64,000 bases of DNA from Streptomyces hiroshimensis (GCF_014650335.1 NZ_BMUT01000001.1:859037-923036), one strand, 5' to 3'; counted from the stretch's first letter, positions 1 through 7,790 are shown. Translations and numbers: made by a program. The notes: generated by a model not told the origin, from the sequence alone.

Positions 1-753
1 GTGACCGCCGCGTCGAAAGGACTCCGCTTCGTCTGTGTCACCGACCCCAACTGCAACCCCGCCACCGTGAGCCTCATGCGGGCCCTGGGGGCCGAGGTCG
101 TCATCGTCGGCGAACCCGATGCGACCGGCGGATACCTGGCCGCCCGCAAGGCCTACGTACGAAAGCGCTGCCGGGAGGACCCCGCCTGCGTCTGGCTCAA
201 TCAGTACGAGAACCCGGCCAACTGGGCGGCGCACTACGAGAACACCGCCCCCTTCATCGCCAAGCAGTTCCCCGACCTCGGCACCCTGTTCATCGGCACG
301 GGCACCGGAGGCACCCTCATGGGGTGCGCGCGCTACTTCCGTGAACACCGGCCCCAGGTCCGCATCATCGCCGTCGACAGCGTCGGCTCGGTCAGCTTCG
401 CCGGAACCCCGGGGCCACGGCACATCCCCGGACTCGGCGCAGGCACCCCCATGCCGCTGATCGACCCCGCACTCACCGGCGACCTCGTGGACGACGTCAT
501 CCGCGTCCACGAGATCGACACCATCCGCACCTGCCGCCGGCTCGCCGCGCACGGGATGCTCCTGGGCGGCTCCTCGGGAACGGTCGTCAGCGCCGCCTCC
601 CGGTGGCTCGCCCGACACCACACCCCCGCCCACACCGCCGTCGCGATCGCCCCCGACCTGGGGGAGCGCTATGTCGACACCATCTACGACGACGCGTGGG
701 TCGCCCGTCACTACGGTCACGACGACGTCACCTCACTCCTGGAGAACTTTTGA
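1..753 (+). CDS. sbnA: SbnA-like 2,3-diaminopropionate biosynthesis PLP enzyme (5'-truncated)
   Basis: PLP-dependent enzyme of the cysteine synthase fold. SbnA homologues condense O-phospho-L-serine with L-glutamate to N-(1-amino-1-carboxy-2-ethyl)-glutamate, the first step to L-2,3-diaminopropionate (L-Dap). The 250 visible residues match the C-terminal three quarters of the family. The glycine-rich PLP phosphate loop GTGTGG is visible near residue 99, and GGSSGT near residue 190. The first codon is an in-frame GTG at the window edge, but roughly 80 N-terminal residues, including the Schiff-base lysine, are missing, so the true start lies upstream of the window. The stop overlaps the start of sbnB. 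The pairing with sbnB is what fixes the assignment as SbnA rather than a plain cysteine synthase. Confidence 0.88.
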   Translation: MTAASKGLRFVCVTDPNCNPATVSLMRALGAEVVIVGEPDATGGYLAARKAYVRKRCREDPACVWLNQYENPANWAAHYENTAPFIAKQFPDLGTLFIGTGTGGTLMGCARYFREHRPQVRIIAVDSVGSVSFAGTPGPRHIPGLGAGTPMPLIDPALTGDLVDDVIRVHEIDTIRTCRRLAAHGMLLGGSSGTVVSAASRWLARHHTPAHTAVAIAPDLGERYVDTIYDDAWVARHYGHDDVTSLLENF

Positions 754-1853
754 GCGACCAGGCAGAAATCCAGGCAGAAATCCAGGCAGAAATCCAGGCA
801 GGAATCCCCGACTTCTCCGTTGTCCCGGGCCGTACGGTGCACCGCATGCTCGACGGCCGGCAACGGGAGATCACCGAACTCGTCGAAAAGGCCTATCTCC
901 TGCACGGCGAGGCCCGTACCGTCAATCCGCCCTCGTACTTCCTCCGTTTCCCGGACCGGCCCACCGCCCGCATCATCGCCCTGCCCGCCTCGGTCGGCGG
1001 CGACCGCCCGGTCGACGGAATCAAGTGGATCTCCAGCTTTCCCGTCAACCTGGAGCGCGGCATTCCAAGGGCTTCCGCCGTTCTCGTCCTCAACGACCCG
1101 GTCACGGGATATCCGTACGCCTGTCTGGAGAGCTCCATCATCAGCGCGGTACGGACCGCCGCCTCCGCCGCGGTCGCGGCCCGGGCTCTCGCCGGCGGAC
1201 GCTCCGTACGCCGTGTGGGATTTCTCGGCACCGGGCTCATCGCCCGCTATCTGCACACGTACCTCTCCTCCGTATTCGACCGCGACCGGGCGCCGGAGGA
1301 ATTCGGTGTCCACGACCTGTCGGCGGATTACGCCCGCGGTTTCGCGCAGTATCTCGGCGGCGCCGCGGGTGATGCGGCCGTGCGCGTCCACGATTCCGCC
1401 GAGGAACTGATCCGTTCCTCCGACGTGGTCGTCTGCGCCACCACGGCGGCCGCTCCGCACCTCCTCGACCCGTCCTGGTTCGCCCACCACCCGCTGGTGC
1501 TGCACGTATCCCTGCGGGACCTCGGCACCGACGTCATCCTCGACAGCGTCAACATCGTCGACGACGTCGAGCACGTCCTCAAGGCGAACACCTCGGTCCA
1601 CCTCGCCGAACAGCTCACCGGCGGGCGGGAATTCCTGGACGGCACGCTGCACGACGTCCTCACCGGCCGGGTGGCTGTTCCCGGCGACCGCACGGTGGTC
1701 TTCTCCCCCTTCGGCCTGGGTGTGCTCGACCTCGCGGTCGGCGAGCACGTCTTCACCCGGGCCCGGGAGGAAGGCGAACTCGCGGTGGTCGACGGGTTCT
1801 TCCACGACCTGGAACGCCACAGCGGCCCGGGGGCGCAGGAGGTGGCCCGATGA
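750..1853 (+). CDS. sbnB: SbnB-like N-(1-amino-1-carboxy-2-ethyl)-glutamate dehydrogenase
   Basis: NAD-dependent enzyme of the ornithine cyclodeaminase/mu-crystallin family, 367 residues. SbnB oxidatively cleaves the SbnA product to L-Dap and 2-oxoglutarate. A Rossmann motif (GFLGTGLIARYLH) and the family's N-terminal substrate region (residues about 30-130) are visible. The TTG start at 750 is chosen because it overlaps the sbnA stop (TTGA) and follows GGAG with good spacing; no ATG or GTG fits near the expected N terminus. Residues 4-19 are four copies of QAEI/QAGI encoded by a 12-bp tandem repeat, an extension that looks dispensable. It is translationally coupled to sbnA and to the adenylation gene downstream. 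Confidence 0.88.
   Translation: MSDQAEIQAEIQAEIQAGIPDFSVVPGRTVHRMLDGRQREITELVEKAYLLHGEARTVNPPSYFLRFPDRPTARIIALPASVGGDRPVDGIKWISSFPVNLERGIPRASAVLVLNDPVTGYPYACLESSIISAVRTAASAAVAARALAGGRSVRRVGFLGTGLIARYLHTYLSSVFDRDRAPEEFGVHDLSADYARGFAQYLGGAAGDAAVRVHDSAEELIRSSDVVVCATTAAAPHLLDPSWFAHHPLVLHVSLRDLGTDVILDSVNIVDDVEHVLKANTSVHLAEQLTGGREFLDGTLHDVLTGRVAVPGDRTVVFSPFGLGVLDLAVGEHVFTRAREEGELAVVDGFFHDLERHSGPGAQEVAR
759..806 (+). repeat. 12-bp tandem repeat, four copies, inside sbnB
   Basis: Unit CAGGCAGAAATC; three copies are identical and the fourth has one change (CAGGCAGGAATC). It encodes (QAEI)3-QAGI at the very N terminus of SbnB. The length is in frame, so slippage would add or remove four residues without a frameshift. 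Confidence 0.95.
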
Positions 1854-3574
1854 CGACGACACCACAGGACACCGGGGAGACGGTGCGCGTCCGTGCCGGA
1901 CTCCCGCTGGCTCCCGGCGCGGTGGACCGGGCGAATGCCCTGGCCCTGCGCAAGGCCCAGGAGGCGGACACGCGGACCGGGGTGCTGGAGTACGTCATCC
2001 GGCACGCCGAGCAGGACCCGGACCGTCCCGCAGTCACCGAGGGCCGACGGACCATGAGCTACGGCGCGTTACTGGAACGCATCGCCGCGATGCGGGACGC
2101 CCTGCTCTCCCAGGGGGTGCGCGCGGGTGACGTGGTCGCCGCCACCGGCCCCCGCAGCACCGGCACGCCCGTCGTCTTCCTCGCGCTGGAGAGCCTGGGC
2201 GCCTCCTACCTGCCCGTCGACCCGGGCTGGCCGGAGGTACGGGTCCGGGACGTACTCAACCGCAGCCGGGCGGCACTGCTGCTGGACTACTCCGGTGACG
2301 GCGACGGCGACGGCGACAGCGACGGCGACGGTAAGGGCAAGGGCACCGCCCACGCGGCAAGGGCGGCCGCCGAGGCCGAGGGGATCCCCACTCTGCGACC
2401 GCCGACGCAGGACAGCGGCACGTCCGCCGCGCCCCTGCCCCGTAACACCGCCGACCGTTCCCATGAGACCCGCTACACCATCTTCACCTCGGGAACCACC
2501 GGCCGCCCCAAGGGCGCCACGGTCGAGCACCAGGGCATGCTCAACCACCTCTGGGCCAAGGTCGCCGACCTGTCCCTGGGCCCCGGCGACGTCGTGGCCT
2601 TCACGGCCCCGCTGGTGTTCGACATCTCGATCTGGCAGATGCTCTGCCCGCTGCTGGCCGGCGGCCGGCTCGTCGTGGTCGACGACAGCGCCATGCGCTT
2701 CCCGCGACGGCTCGTCGGCACCCTCGACACCGCAGGGGTGACGGTCGTCGAACTCGTCCCCACCGTCGTCGGCTGGCTCGTCGACGAGACGCAGCGCCTG
2801 GGCGGAGGGCTGCTGGGGCGCCTTCGGTGGCTGCTGTCCACCGGCGAGGAGCTCCACCCCGCCGTGGCGGCACGGGTCCTCGACGCCCTCCCGCACGTGC
2901 ACGTGGTCAACGCCTACGGCCCCACCGAGTGCTCCGACGACGTCACCCATCACCTGCTGACAGCCGCCGACCTCGTACGCCCCCGGCTCCCGGTCGGCTC
3001 ACCCGTCATCAACACCGCGCTCTACCTGCTGGTGCACGGCGCGGACGGCACGTGGCGGGCGGCCGAACCGGGGGAGAGCGGCGAGCTGTTCGTCGGCGGG
3101 ACCGGCGTGGGCCTCGGCTACCTCAACGACCCCGGCACCACCGACCGCGCGTTCTTCCGGGACCCCTTCGACCCGGCCTCGCCCACCGGCAGGCTCTACC
3201 GCACCGGCGACCTCGCACGCTTCGCCGAAGGGCTCGTGCACTACCTCGGCCGCAGCGACCGGCAGGTGAAGGTCGCCGGCGTGCGCATGGAGCTCGACGA
3301 GATCGAAGCCGTCCTGAGCCGGCACCCCGCCGTCGGCAAGTGCGCCGTCACGGTGTCCGGCGAGGGCGATCTCGGCGAGCTCGTCGCCCACTACTGCCCG
3401 CGCAGCCCGGTGTCGCCGGAGGCGCTGGAGGAAGCCCTGAGCGCGGCCCTGCCCCTGCCGATGGTGCCGCGGCGCTGGCGGGAGTGGGACGCGCTGCCCC
3501 TCACGCACAACGGAAAGATCGACCACCGGTCGCTGCAGGCGGCTGCCGCCACTCCCCGGAAAGAGGCGCGATGA
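1850..3574 (+). CDS. Stand-alone NRPS adenylation enzyme
   Basis: Activates an amino acid as aminoacyl-AMP and loads it on a separate carrier protein, presumably the one at 5792. All core motifs are seen: A3 FTSGTTGRPKG from residue 212, A4 FDISIWQM with the alpha-amine-binding Asp at 258, A5 NAYGPTE at 354, A7 YRTGDLARF, A8 GRSDRQVKVAGVRMELDEIE, and A10 NGKID with the catalytic Lys at 556. There is no condensation or carrier domain; at 574 residues it is slightly longer than most free A domains. Part of the excess is a Gly-Asp/Gly-Lys tract at residues 149-164. The start overlaps the sbnB stop (ATGA). Context suggests L-Dap as the substrate; the specificity pocket alone did not let me confirm this. 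Confidence 0.9.
   Translation: MTTTPQDTGETVRVRAGLPLAPGAVDRANALALRKAQEADTRTGVLEYVIRHAEQDPDRPAVTEGRRTMSYGALLERIAAMRDALLSQGVRAGDVVAATGPRSTGTPVVFLALESLGASYLPVDPGWPEVRVRDVLNRSRAALLLDYSGDGDGDGDSDGDGKGKGTAHAARAAAEAEGIPTLRPPTQDSGTSAAPLPRNTADRSHETRYTIFTSGTTGRPKGATVEHQGMLNHLWAKVADLSLGPGDVVAFTAPLVFDISIWQMLCPLLAGGRLVVVDDSAMRFPRRLVGTLDTAGVTVVELVPTVVGWLVDETQRLGGGLLGRLRWLLSTGEELHPAVAARVLDALPHVHVVNAYGPTECSDDVTHHLLTAADLVRPRLPVGSPVINTALYLLVHGADGTWRAAEPGESGELFVGGTGVGLGYLNDPGTTDRAFFRDPFDPASPTGRLYRTGDLARFAEGLVHYLGRSDRQVKVAGVRMELDEIEAVLSRHPAVGKCAVTVSGEGDLGELVAHYCPRSPVSPEALEEALSAALPLPMVPRRWREWDALPLTHNGKIDHRSLQAAAATPRKEAR
2294..2341 (+). repeat. Hexanucleotide GGCGAC microsatellite in the adenylation gene
   Basis: Eight 6-bp units of the GGNGAC/GGNAAG type encode an alternating Gly-Asp then Gly-Lys stretch (residues 149-164). 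It lies between the N-terminal core strands and the A3 loop, where a surface linker is expected. Confidence 0.93.
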
Positions 3575-4854
3575 CCACAGCAGCGACTACTTCAGCAACT
3601 ACTTCAGCGACAACGGCAGCGACAACGGCAGCGACAACAACGGCCGCCGCAGCAGCGGCGAAGGAGTCCGGGGTCTCCGCGGACCGCGGCGAACCCGCGG
3701 GCGCACCGAGCCTCGCCGAACGGGCCGCCTCCGTGGCCCGTGTCGCCGAAGAGGACCTCGCCCGGACCGAACGCGACGCGGTCTTCCCCGAGCGGGCGCT
3801 GGCGGAGATGCGCCGGACCGGGCTGCTCGGCCTCCTCGTGCCCGCCGAGGACGGGGGTCTCGGCGGTACGGTCGCGGACCTCGTCGACGTCAGCATGATC
3901 CTGGGGCGCACCGATATGTCGGTGGCGATGATCTTCGCGATGCACTGCCAGCAGTCGGAGGCGATCGTGCGCCACGCGGCGTCGCCCCTGCGCGAGGAGC
4001 TCCTGCCCCTGCTGGCGTCCGGAGACCTGTATCTGGCCTCGGTCACCACCGAACCCGGCAAGGGCGGGCACCTGTTCAAGTCGTACGCCCCGCTGCGCGA
4101 GGCCGGAGCGACCCTGGAGATCGACCGGACCGCGCCGATCGTGACCGGCGGCACCGTGGCGGACGGCTTCCTCATCACGATGCGCAGCCCGGACGCCACC
4201 GCGGACCACCACGTCTCCCTGGTGTACGCCCACCGCCGGCAGCTGCGCGTGGAGGCCACCGGGCAGTGGTGCCCGATGGGCATGCGCGCGAGCCACAGCC
4301 TCCCGCTGACCCTCAGCGGCACGATCCCCGCGCACCAAGTGCTCGGCGAGCACGGTGCGTTCCACCGGATCGCGCAGGACGTGTTCGGCCCGCTGGCCCA
4401 CCTCGGGTGGTCGGCGGCGTGGCTGGGAACGGCGTCCGGGGCCCTGTCCCGGGTCCTGCGCCTGCTGCGCGACCCGAAGGCCCGCAAACGCTTCGACCTC
4501 GGTTCTGAACTGTTCCTGACCCGCCTGTCCCGCTCCCGGCAGCGGCTCGACGGCGTCCACGCCCTGCTGCGCCGCACGCAGGAGCTGGTCGCGGGGGAGA
4601 CGGACCTGTCCGCCCCGGGCAGCCAGCTTCTGCTGAACAACCTCAAGATCACCGCCGCCGAGGAGTGCCACGCGGCCGTGAACGACCTCGTCGACGCCGT
4701 CGGCCTGCGGCACGGCTACCTCCAGGACTCGCCGACCCGGCTGGAGAAGTCCCTGCGCGACCTGCGCTCGGCGGCGCTGAACTACAGCAACGACCGCCTG
4801 CACCTGGCGGACGGGCAGCTGTGCCTGCTCGACCCGGATGTGAACTTCGCCTGA
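3571..4854 (+). CDS. Acyl-CoA dehydrogenase-fold flavoprotein
   Basis: A 427-residue protein with the alpha-beta-alpha acyl-CoA dehydrogenase layout. The N-terminal helical part includes LGLLVPAEDGGLGG and the middle part includes SVTTEPGKGG. The C-terminal helical bundle ends in TRLEKSLRDLRSAALN, which corresponds to the usual PLERxxRDxR segment. The IYEGT-type catalytic glutamate segment of dehydrogenases is not seen at the expected place. The fold is shared with group D flavin monooxygenases, including amine-oxidising nitrososynthases, so in this cluster it may hydroxylate the side-chain amine of carrier-bound Dap; dehydrogenation is the alternative. The ATG overlaps the preceding stop. 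Residues 2-31 are a low-complexity Thr/Ala tract encoded by ACTACTTCAGCA-like repeats. Confidence 0.8.
   Translation: MTTAATTSATTSATTAATTAATTTAAAAAAKESGVSADRGEPAGAPSLAERAASVARVAEEDLARTERDAVFPERALAEMRRTGLLGLLVPAEDGGLGGTVADLVDVSMILGRTDMSVAMIFAMHCQQSEAIVRHAASPLREELLPLLASGDLYLASVTTEPGKGGHLFKSYAPLREAGATLEIDRTAPIVTGGTVADGFLITMRSPDATADHHVSLVYAHRRQLRVEATGQWCPMGMRASHSLPLTLSGTIPAHQVLGEHGAFHRIAQDVFGPLAHLGWSAAWLGTASGALSRVLRLLRDPKARKRFDLGSELFLTRLSRSRQRLDGVHALLRRTQELVAGETDLSAPGSQLLLNNLKITAAEECHAAVNDLVDAVGLRHGYLQDSPTRLEKSLRDLRSAALNYSNDRLHLADGQLCLLDPDVNFA
3574..3660 (+). repeat. Thr/Ala-coding simple repeat at the start of the flavoprotein gene
   Basis: Imperfect units ACTACTTCAGCA then ACAACGGCAGCG give ATTSATTSATTAATTAATTT followed by a run of alanines. 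It is entirely in frame and precedes the conserved fold. Confidence 0.85.
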
Positions 4855-4897
4855 TCCGGCGGTTCCGCCTCGTCCGGCGCACCTCTGCGCCGTTCCC

Positions 4898-4946
4898 TGC
4901 GCGCATACGTGCATACGTGTATACGCGCACATGTGCATACGCGCGC
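4898..4946. repeat. 49-bp perfect alternating purine-pyrimidine tract
   Basis: From the T at 4898 to the C at 4946 every base alternates pyrimidine/purine, built from GC, GT/AC and AT steps (GCGCGCATACGTGCATACG at the left end). Such tracts favour left-handed Z-DNA under negative supercoiling. It sits in the 306-bp gap between the flavoprotein gene and the GAF gene. A short perfect palindrome, GCACATGTGC, lies inside it. Confidence 0.9.
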
Positions 4947-5136
4947 TTTCGCGCCCCTGCCTGCGCCGAAAAACACCAAGTGGCAAGCGATGCGGCACAG
5001 CCATGCCTCCATTCTGCGCGGATAAATGAACCACCGATTTGACGAACGGCCCGGATGAAATCCTTGTGCCGACCGGGGAAAACCCGTTAACGTCGAATCA
5101 CGAAACACGAAACACGAACCCCGCATCCCACCCGAA

Positions 5137-5149
5137 TCGAATTATTCGA
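5137..5149. promoter_or_regulatory. Palindrome TCGAAT-T-ATTCGA upstream of the GAF gene
   Basis: Perfect 6-bp arms around one base, 11 bp before the GAF start. A triplet of CACGAAA/CACGAAC heptamers lies just upstream (about 5099-5119). The rest of the 4855-5160 gap is unusually A/T-rich for this window, which suits a promoter for the second half of the cluster, but no clean -35/-10 pair is obvious. Confidence 0.4.
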
Positions 5150-5160
5150 GGGACCCCATC

Positions 5161-5733
5161 ATGCCCGGAAACAGCACGGAAAACCCGACCGAGAATTGGA
5201 CGACCGCTCTGCGCTATATTGCGGGGCGAAAGGCCGCCGAGGAATCCCTGGGATTCCTCGCCCACATCGGCGCCACCGTACGGAACACCGCCGGCGCGGC
5301 GGACGTCGTACCGGCGGCGGCCAGGGCGTGCGTCCCCTTCATGGCCTCGGCGGTCTCCCTCGACGCACCGGCGACGCACTCCGGACCCGTCGTCCAGTCC
5401 CCGGCCGAGTTCTCGGCGGCGCTGGACGGTGTGCGCGCCCTGGCCCTGAAGAGCTCCGGGCCCCAGCTCGTGATCAGCGGGCACGAGGGGCTGGCCAAGC
5501 AGACGGACCCTGCACACCTGGACCTGCTGCGCGCGTGGCAGGCCGACTCGGCGGTGGCCCTCTCGCTGGACTACCGCGGCGTCCCCGGGGGACACCTCGT
5601 CCTCGTGCGCGGTGCGGCGCACCGCCGGGGGCCGCTCAGCCCGGGCGACCTCGCCCTCGTCTCCGAAGTGGCCGACCGGGTCGCGGCGTTCAACGCGTAC
5701 GCCACGCACGCACCCGCCGGTGCCGGCCGGTAA
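5161..5733 (+). CDS. Single GAF-domain protein
   Basis: A 190-residue soluble protein that reads as one GAF domain. LAHIGATVRNTAGAADVV followed by VPFMASAVSLD is the usual N-terminal half seen in streptomycete GAF proteins. LSPGDLALVSEVADRVA is the closing helix. No kinase, phosphatase, cyclase or DNA-binding domain is attached. GAF domains bind small ligands or cofactors, so this could be a sensor or a repurposed binding or catalytic subunit for the pathway. It starts a new transcription block after a 306-bp gap and precedes the carrier protein by 58 bp. Its role is not known from sequence. Confidence 0.7.
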   Translation: MPGNSTENPTENWTTALRYIAGRKAAEESLGFLAHIGATVRNTAGAADVVPAAARACVPFMASAVSLDAPATHSGPVVQSPAEFSAALDGVRALALKSSGPQLVISGHEGLAKQTDPAHLDLLRAWQADSAVALSLDYRGVPGGHLVLVRGAAHRRGPLSPGDLALVSEVADRVAAFNAYATHAPAGAGR

Positions 5734-5791
5734 TCCATCCCGTACCCGCGCGTCAGACAGTCGAAAAGAATGAAAAGAGTGAGGAGCGGTT

Positions 5792-6025
5792 ATGCCGGCG
5801 AGCTGGACAGATGTGCGCTCCTGGATCCTCGAACGCAATCCCGACCTGACCGAACTGGACCAGGAAACCGACATCATCGAGACGCGGATCATCAATTCCC
5901 TGCAGTTCGTGGAGCTCGTCCTCTACGTGGAGGAACTGCGCGGCACGATGCTGCAGTCCGACGAGGTCGATCTCGATGCTTTCCGCACCCTCAAGGGCAT
6001 CGAGAAGAACTTCCTCCATGCCTGA
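5792..6025 (+). CDS. Acyl/peptidyl carrier protein
   Basis: A 77-residue free-standing carrier protein. The phosphopantetheine attachment serine is probably Ser36 in RIINSLQFVELVLYVEEL, a variant of the usual GxDSL motif found in stand-alone carrier proteins of amino-acid-tethering pathways. It would hold the amino acid activated by the adenylation enzyme at 1850 while it is modified. The ATG follows GAGGAGCGGTT, a good ribosome binding site. The end overlaps the thioesterase gene by 8 bp, implying coupled translation. Confidence 0.85.
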   Translation: MPASWTDVRSWILERNPDLTELDQETDIIETRIINSLQFVELVLYVEELRGTMLQSDEVDLDAFRTLKGIEKNFLHA

Positions 6026-6794
6026 GCGATCCTTCGTCGTGCAGGGGCGCCTCGAAGGGGCCGCCGACGTCGTGGTCTTCCTGCCCCCGGCCGGCAGCGT
6101 CACGTCGCCGTACCTCCCGATAGGGTCCCGGCTGCCGGCCACGCTTCCGGCAGTGCACTGTGAAATACCCGGCCGCGGCCGCCTGGTGCACGACGAGGCA
6201 CCCGCCTCGGTGCACGGCGCCGTGGAACGCTGGGCCGGCGAACTCGCCGGACTGCTCCCCGGGCGGCGGCTGCACCTCTTCGGGCACAGCCTGGGGGCGC
6301 TGTTCGCCTACGAGCTCACAGTCCTGTTCGAGGCCCGGCCCGACGGTGAGGCCAGGCCCGGCGGCAGGTCCCGGCCCGGCGGCGGGACCGAGGTCGCGAG
6401 CCTGCTCGTCTCCGGCTCCCGCGAGCCGGGCAGCGCTCCCCGTTCCCTGGTGGCCCATGCGTTCGCGGCCCTGCGCCGGGAACAGCGCGCCACGGACCGG
6501 GAGGGCGACGCCGAGGGTGCCCGCCTGCTGGCGGACCTCCGGATGCGCCGGGAACACCGGACCGCCGGGCGACCGGTCCGCGCGCCGCTCGCACTGTTCT
6601 GCGGACGCGCCGACGGATTCGCCCGGCCCGAGGAAATGCTCGAATGGAAACGCTTTACCGGCGGCCCTTTTCTGGGAATGTTTACATTCGGCGGCGGACA
6701 TGATTACCATCTGTCCGGCCGGAAAGAAATCGCGGCGGCCATCGGAAAAATCGTGAATCGTCATCCGCATTCAAATTCAGCAGACCAGGAGTAA
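6018..6794 (+). CDS. Type II thioesterase (alpha/beta hydrolase)
   Basis: A 258-residue hydrolase of the RifR/GrsT type that removes acyl or aminoacyl groups from carrier proteins, either to release product or to clear misloaded units. The nucleophile motif GHSLGA has Ser91; an Asp in CGRADGF and a His in GGGHDYHL complete the triad. A Pro/Gly/Arg-rich insertion around residues 112-127 (repeated RPGG units) is low-complexity and probably a surface loop. The start at 6018 lies inside the carrier protein gene; upstream in-frame starts would overlap more. Confidence 0.85.
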   Translation: MPERSFVVQGRLEGAADVVVFLPPAGSVTSPYLPIGSRLPATLPAVHCEIPGRGRLVHDEAPASVHGAVERWAGELAGLLPGRRLHLFGHSLGALFAYELTVLFEARPDGEARPGGRSRPGGGTEVASLLVSGSREPGSAPRSLVAHAFAALRREQRATDREGDAEGARLLADLRMRREHRTAGRPVRAPLALFCGRADGFARPEEMLEWKRFTGGPFLGMFTFGGGHDYHLSGRKEIAAAIGKIVNRHPHSNSADQE

Positions 6795-6797
6795 GAA

Positions 6798-7661
6798 ATG
6801 ACGGCTGAAAACGTCACCATCCCCTCCACCGAGCAGCTGATCGACGTCATCGGGAACAGCTCGGTGGGCATCGCGATAACCGACGGGTCCGGCGCCGTCG
6901 TCCTGCACAACAAGGCGCTCTCCGTTCTCATGGGCGGGGAGACCGCCCACCTCGGCGAGCGGATCCTGTCCGGTGGTGCGGGCGAGGACCTGGCGCAGCT
7001 GCTGGAGCGGCTGAAGAAGGACGGCCGGCTCGAGCACGCCGCGGTCACCTACCGCAGCGCCGACGGGAAGGACCGCGCGGCCCGCGTCAATGCGGTGCTG
7101 ACGGGCGAGGGCGCCGGCACCCGCATCCACTGGGTGAGCCGTCCGGAGCTCGGCGAGCGGCTGCCGGTCTCCAGCACCAGCACCGAGGACGCGGCCCTGT
7201 CCGACGCCACGGCCTGGATCCGCGCGGTCGACGAGTGCGCCCACCCGTCCCTGGCCCCGGCCAAGGACAACGAAGCGGTGATGCGCGAGTTCTACCAGGT
7301 GGCGCCGGTGGCGATCCACCTCATCGGGGTCAACGGCAACGTCATGCACGCCAACCCCGCGGACGTCGCCCTGGTCGACTACACCGCCACGCCGACCGAG
7401 TACGTCGGCGGTCACATCCGCAAGATCTACGAGGACCAGGGCCTGCTCGACGACTTCCTCTCCCGCTGGGACGAGGACTCGCCGATCATCAACTTCCGCG
7501 CGAACTTCGTCACCAAGGACGGGGAGCCGAGGCCGGTGCTGATCTTCTCGACGGCGCAGGCGGAGGGCGGCAGCGTCAGCAACACCCGCTGCTTCGTCTT
7601 CAACGACCCCGAGCCGGGCCGCGCCCGCGACACCATCAGCGCGTTCGGCTGGCCGGCCTGA
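6798..7661 (+). CDS. PAS-domain protein without effector domain
   Basis: A 287-residue protein with two PAS-like units. The first begins VIGNSSVGIAITDGSGAVVL near residue 15. The second begins FYQVAPVAIHLIGVNGNVMH near residue 165, followed by a V-G-I-Y pattern typical of PAS folds. No histidine kinase, GGDEF, phosphatase or DNA-binding module is present and the protein ends directly after the second PAS. It lies 3 bp after the thioesterase stop, with its ribosome binding site (CAGGAG) inside the thioesterase end, so it belongs to the operon. It may sense a redox state or bind a cofactor or NO-related ligand; this is inference. A strong terminator follows. Confidence 0.72.
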   Translation: MTAENVTIPSTEQLIDVIGNSSVGIAITDGSGAVVLHNKALSVLMGGETAHLGERILSGGAGEDLAQLLERLKKDGRLEHAAVTYRSADGKDRAARVNAVLTGEGAGTRIHWVSRPELGERLPVSSTSTEDAALSDATAWIRAVDECAHPSLAPAKDNEAVMREFYQVAPVAIHLIGVNGNVMHANPADVALVDYTATPTEYVGGHIRKIYEDQGLLDDFLSRWDEDSPIINFRANFVTKDGEPRPVLIFSTAQAEGGSVSNTRCFVFNDPEPGRARDTISAFGWPA

Positions 7662-7666
7662 TCGCC

Positions 7667-7711
7667 GGGCGGGCGGGGCACGGACGGAATCCCACCGTGC
7701 CCCGCCCGCCC
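7667..7711 (+). terminator. Strong hairpin terminator after the PAS gene
   Basis: A perfect 17-bp stem, GGGCGGGCGGGGCACGG with its complement at 7695-7711, and an 11-nt loop. There is no long T-run, as usual for Streptomyces. It separates the carrier-protein block from the nitrate block. Confidence 0.85.
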
Positions 7712-7719
7712 GTCCCTCC

Positions 7720-7790
7720 ACCGCATATTCCGTTACTGCGCATGCCGTTACCACTATTCCATTACCGCATATTCCGAGTGACTTACTGCG
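7720..7790. promoter_or_regulatory. Direct repeats upstream of the nitrate genes
   Basis: ACCGCATATTCCG occurs at 7720-7732 and 7764-7776, each followed by TTACTGCG (directly in the first copy, after 6 bp in the second). Further GTTAC/ATTAC motifs at about 7747 and 7761 lie between. The stretch is A/T-rich and 30 bp or more before the narK start, so it is a plausible activator or repressor site for nitrate-responsive control, but it does not match a consensus I can name with confidence. Confidence 0.4.

Noticed and set aside
1..1853. sbnA/sbnB as part of a staphyloferrin B-like siderophore cluster
   Set aside because: No NIS synthetases, citrate synthase or decarboxylase (sbnC, E, F, G, H) are present; the neighbours are a carrier-protein pathway and nitrite-producing genes.
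1850..6025. Proline-to-pyrrole carrier pathway (adenylation enzyme + dehydrogenase + carrier protein)
   Set aside because: The same three enzyme types occur, but the preceding Dap genes and later nitrite genes fit alanosine-type chemistry better, and the expected catalytic glutamate of a dehydrogenase was not seen.
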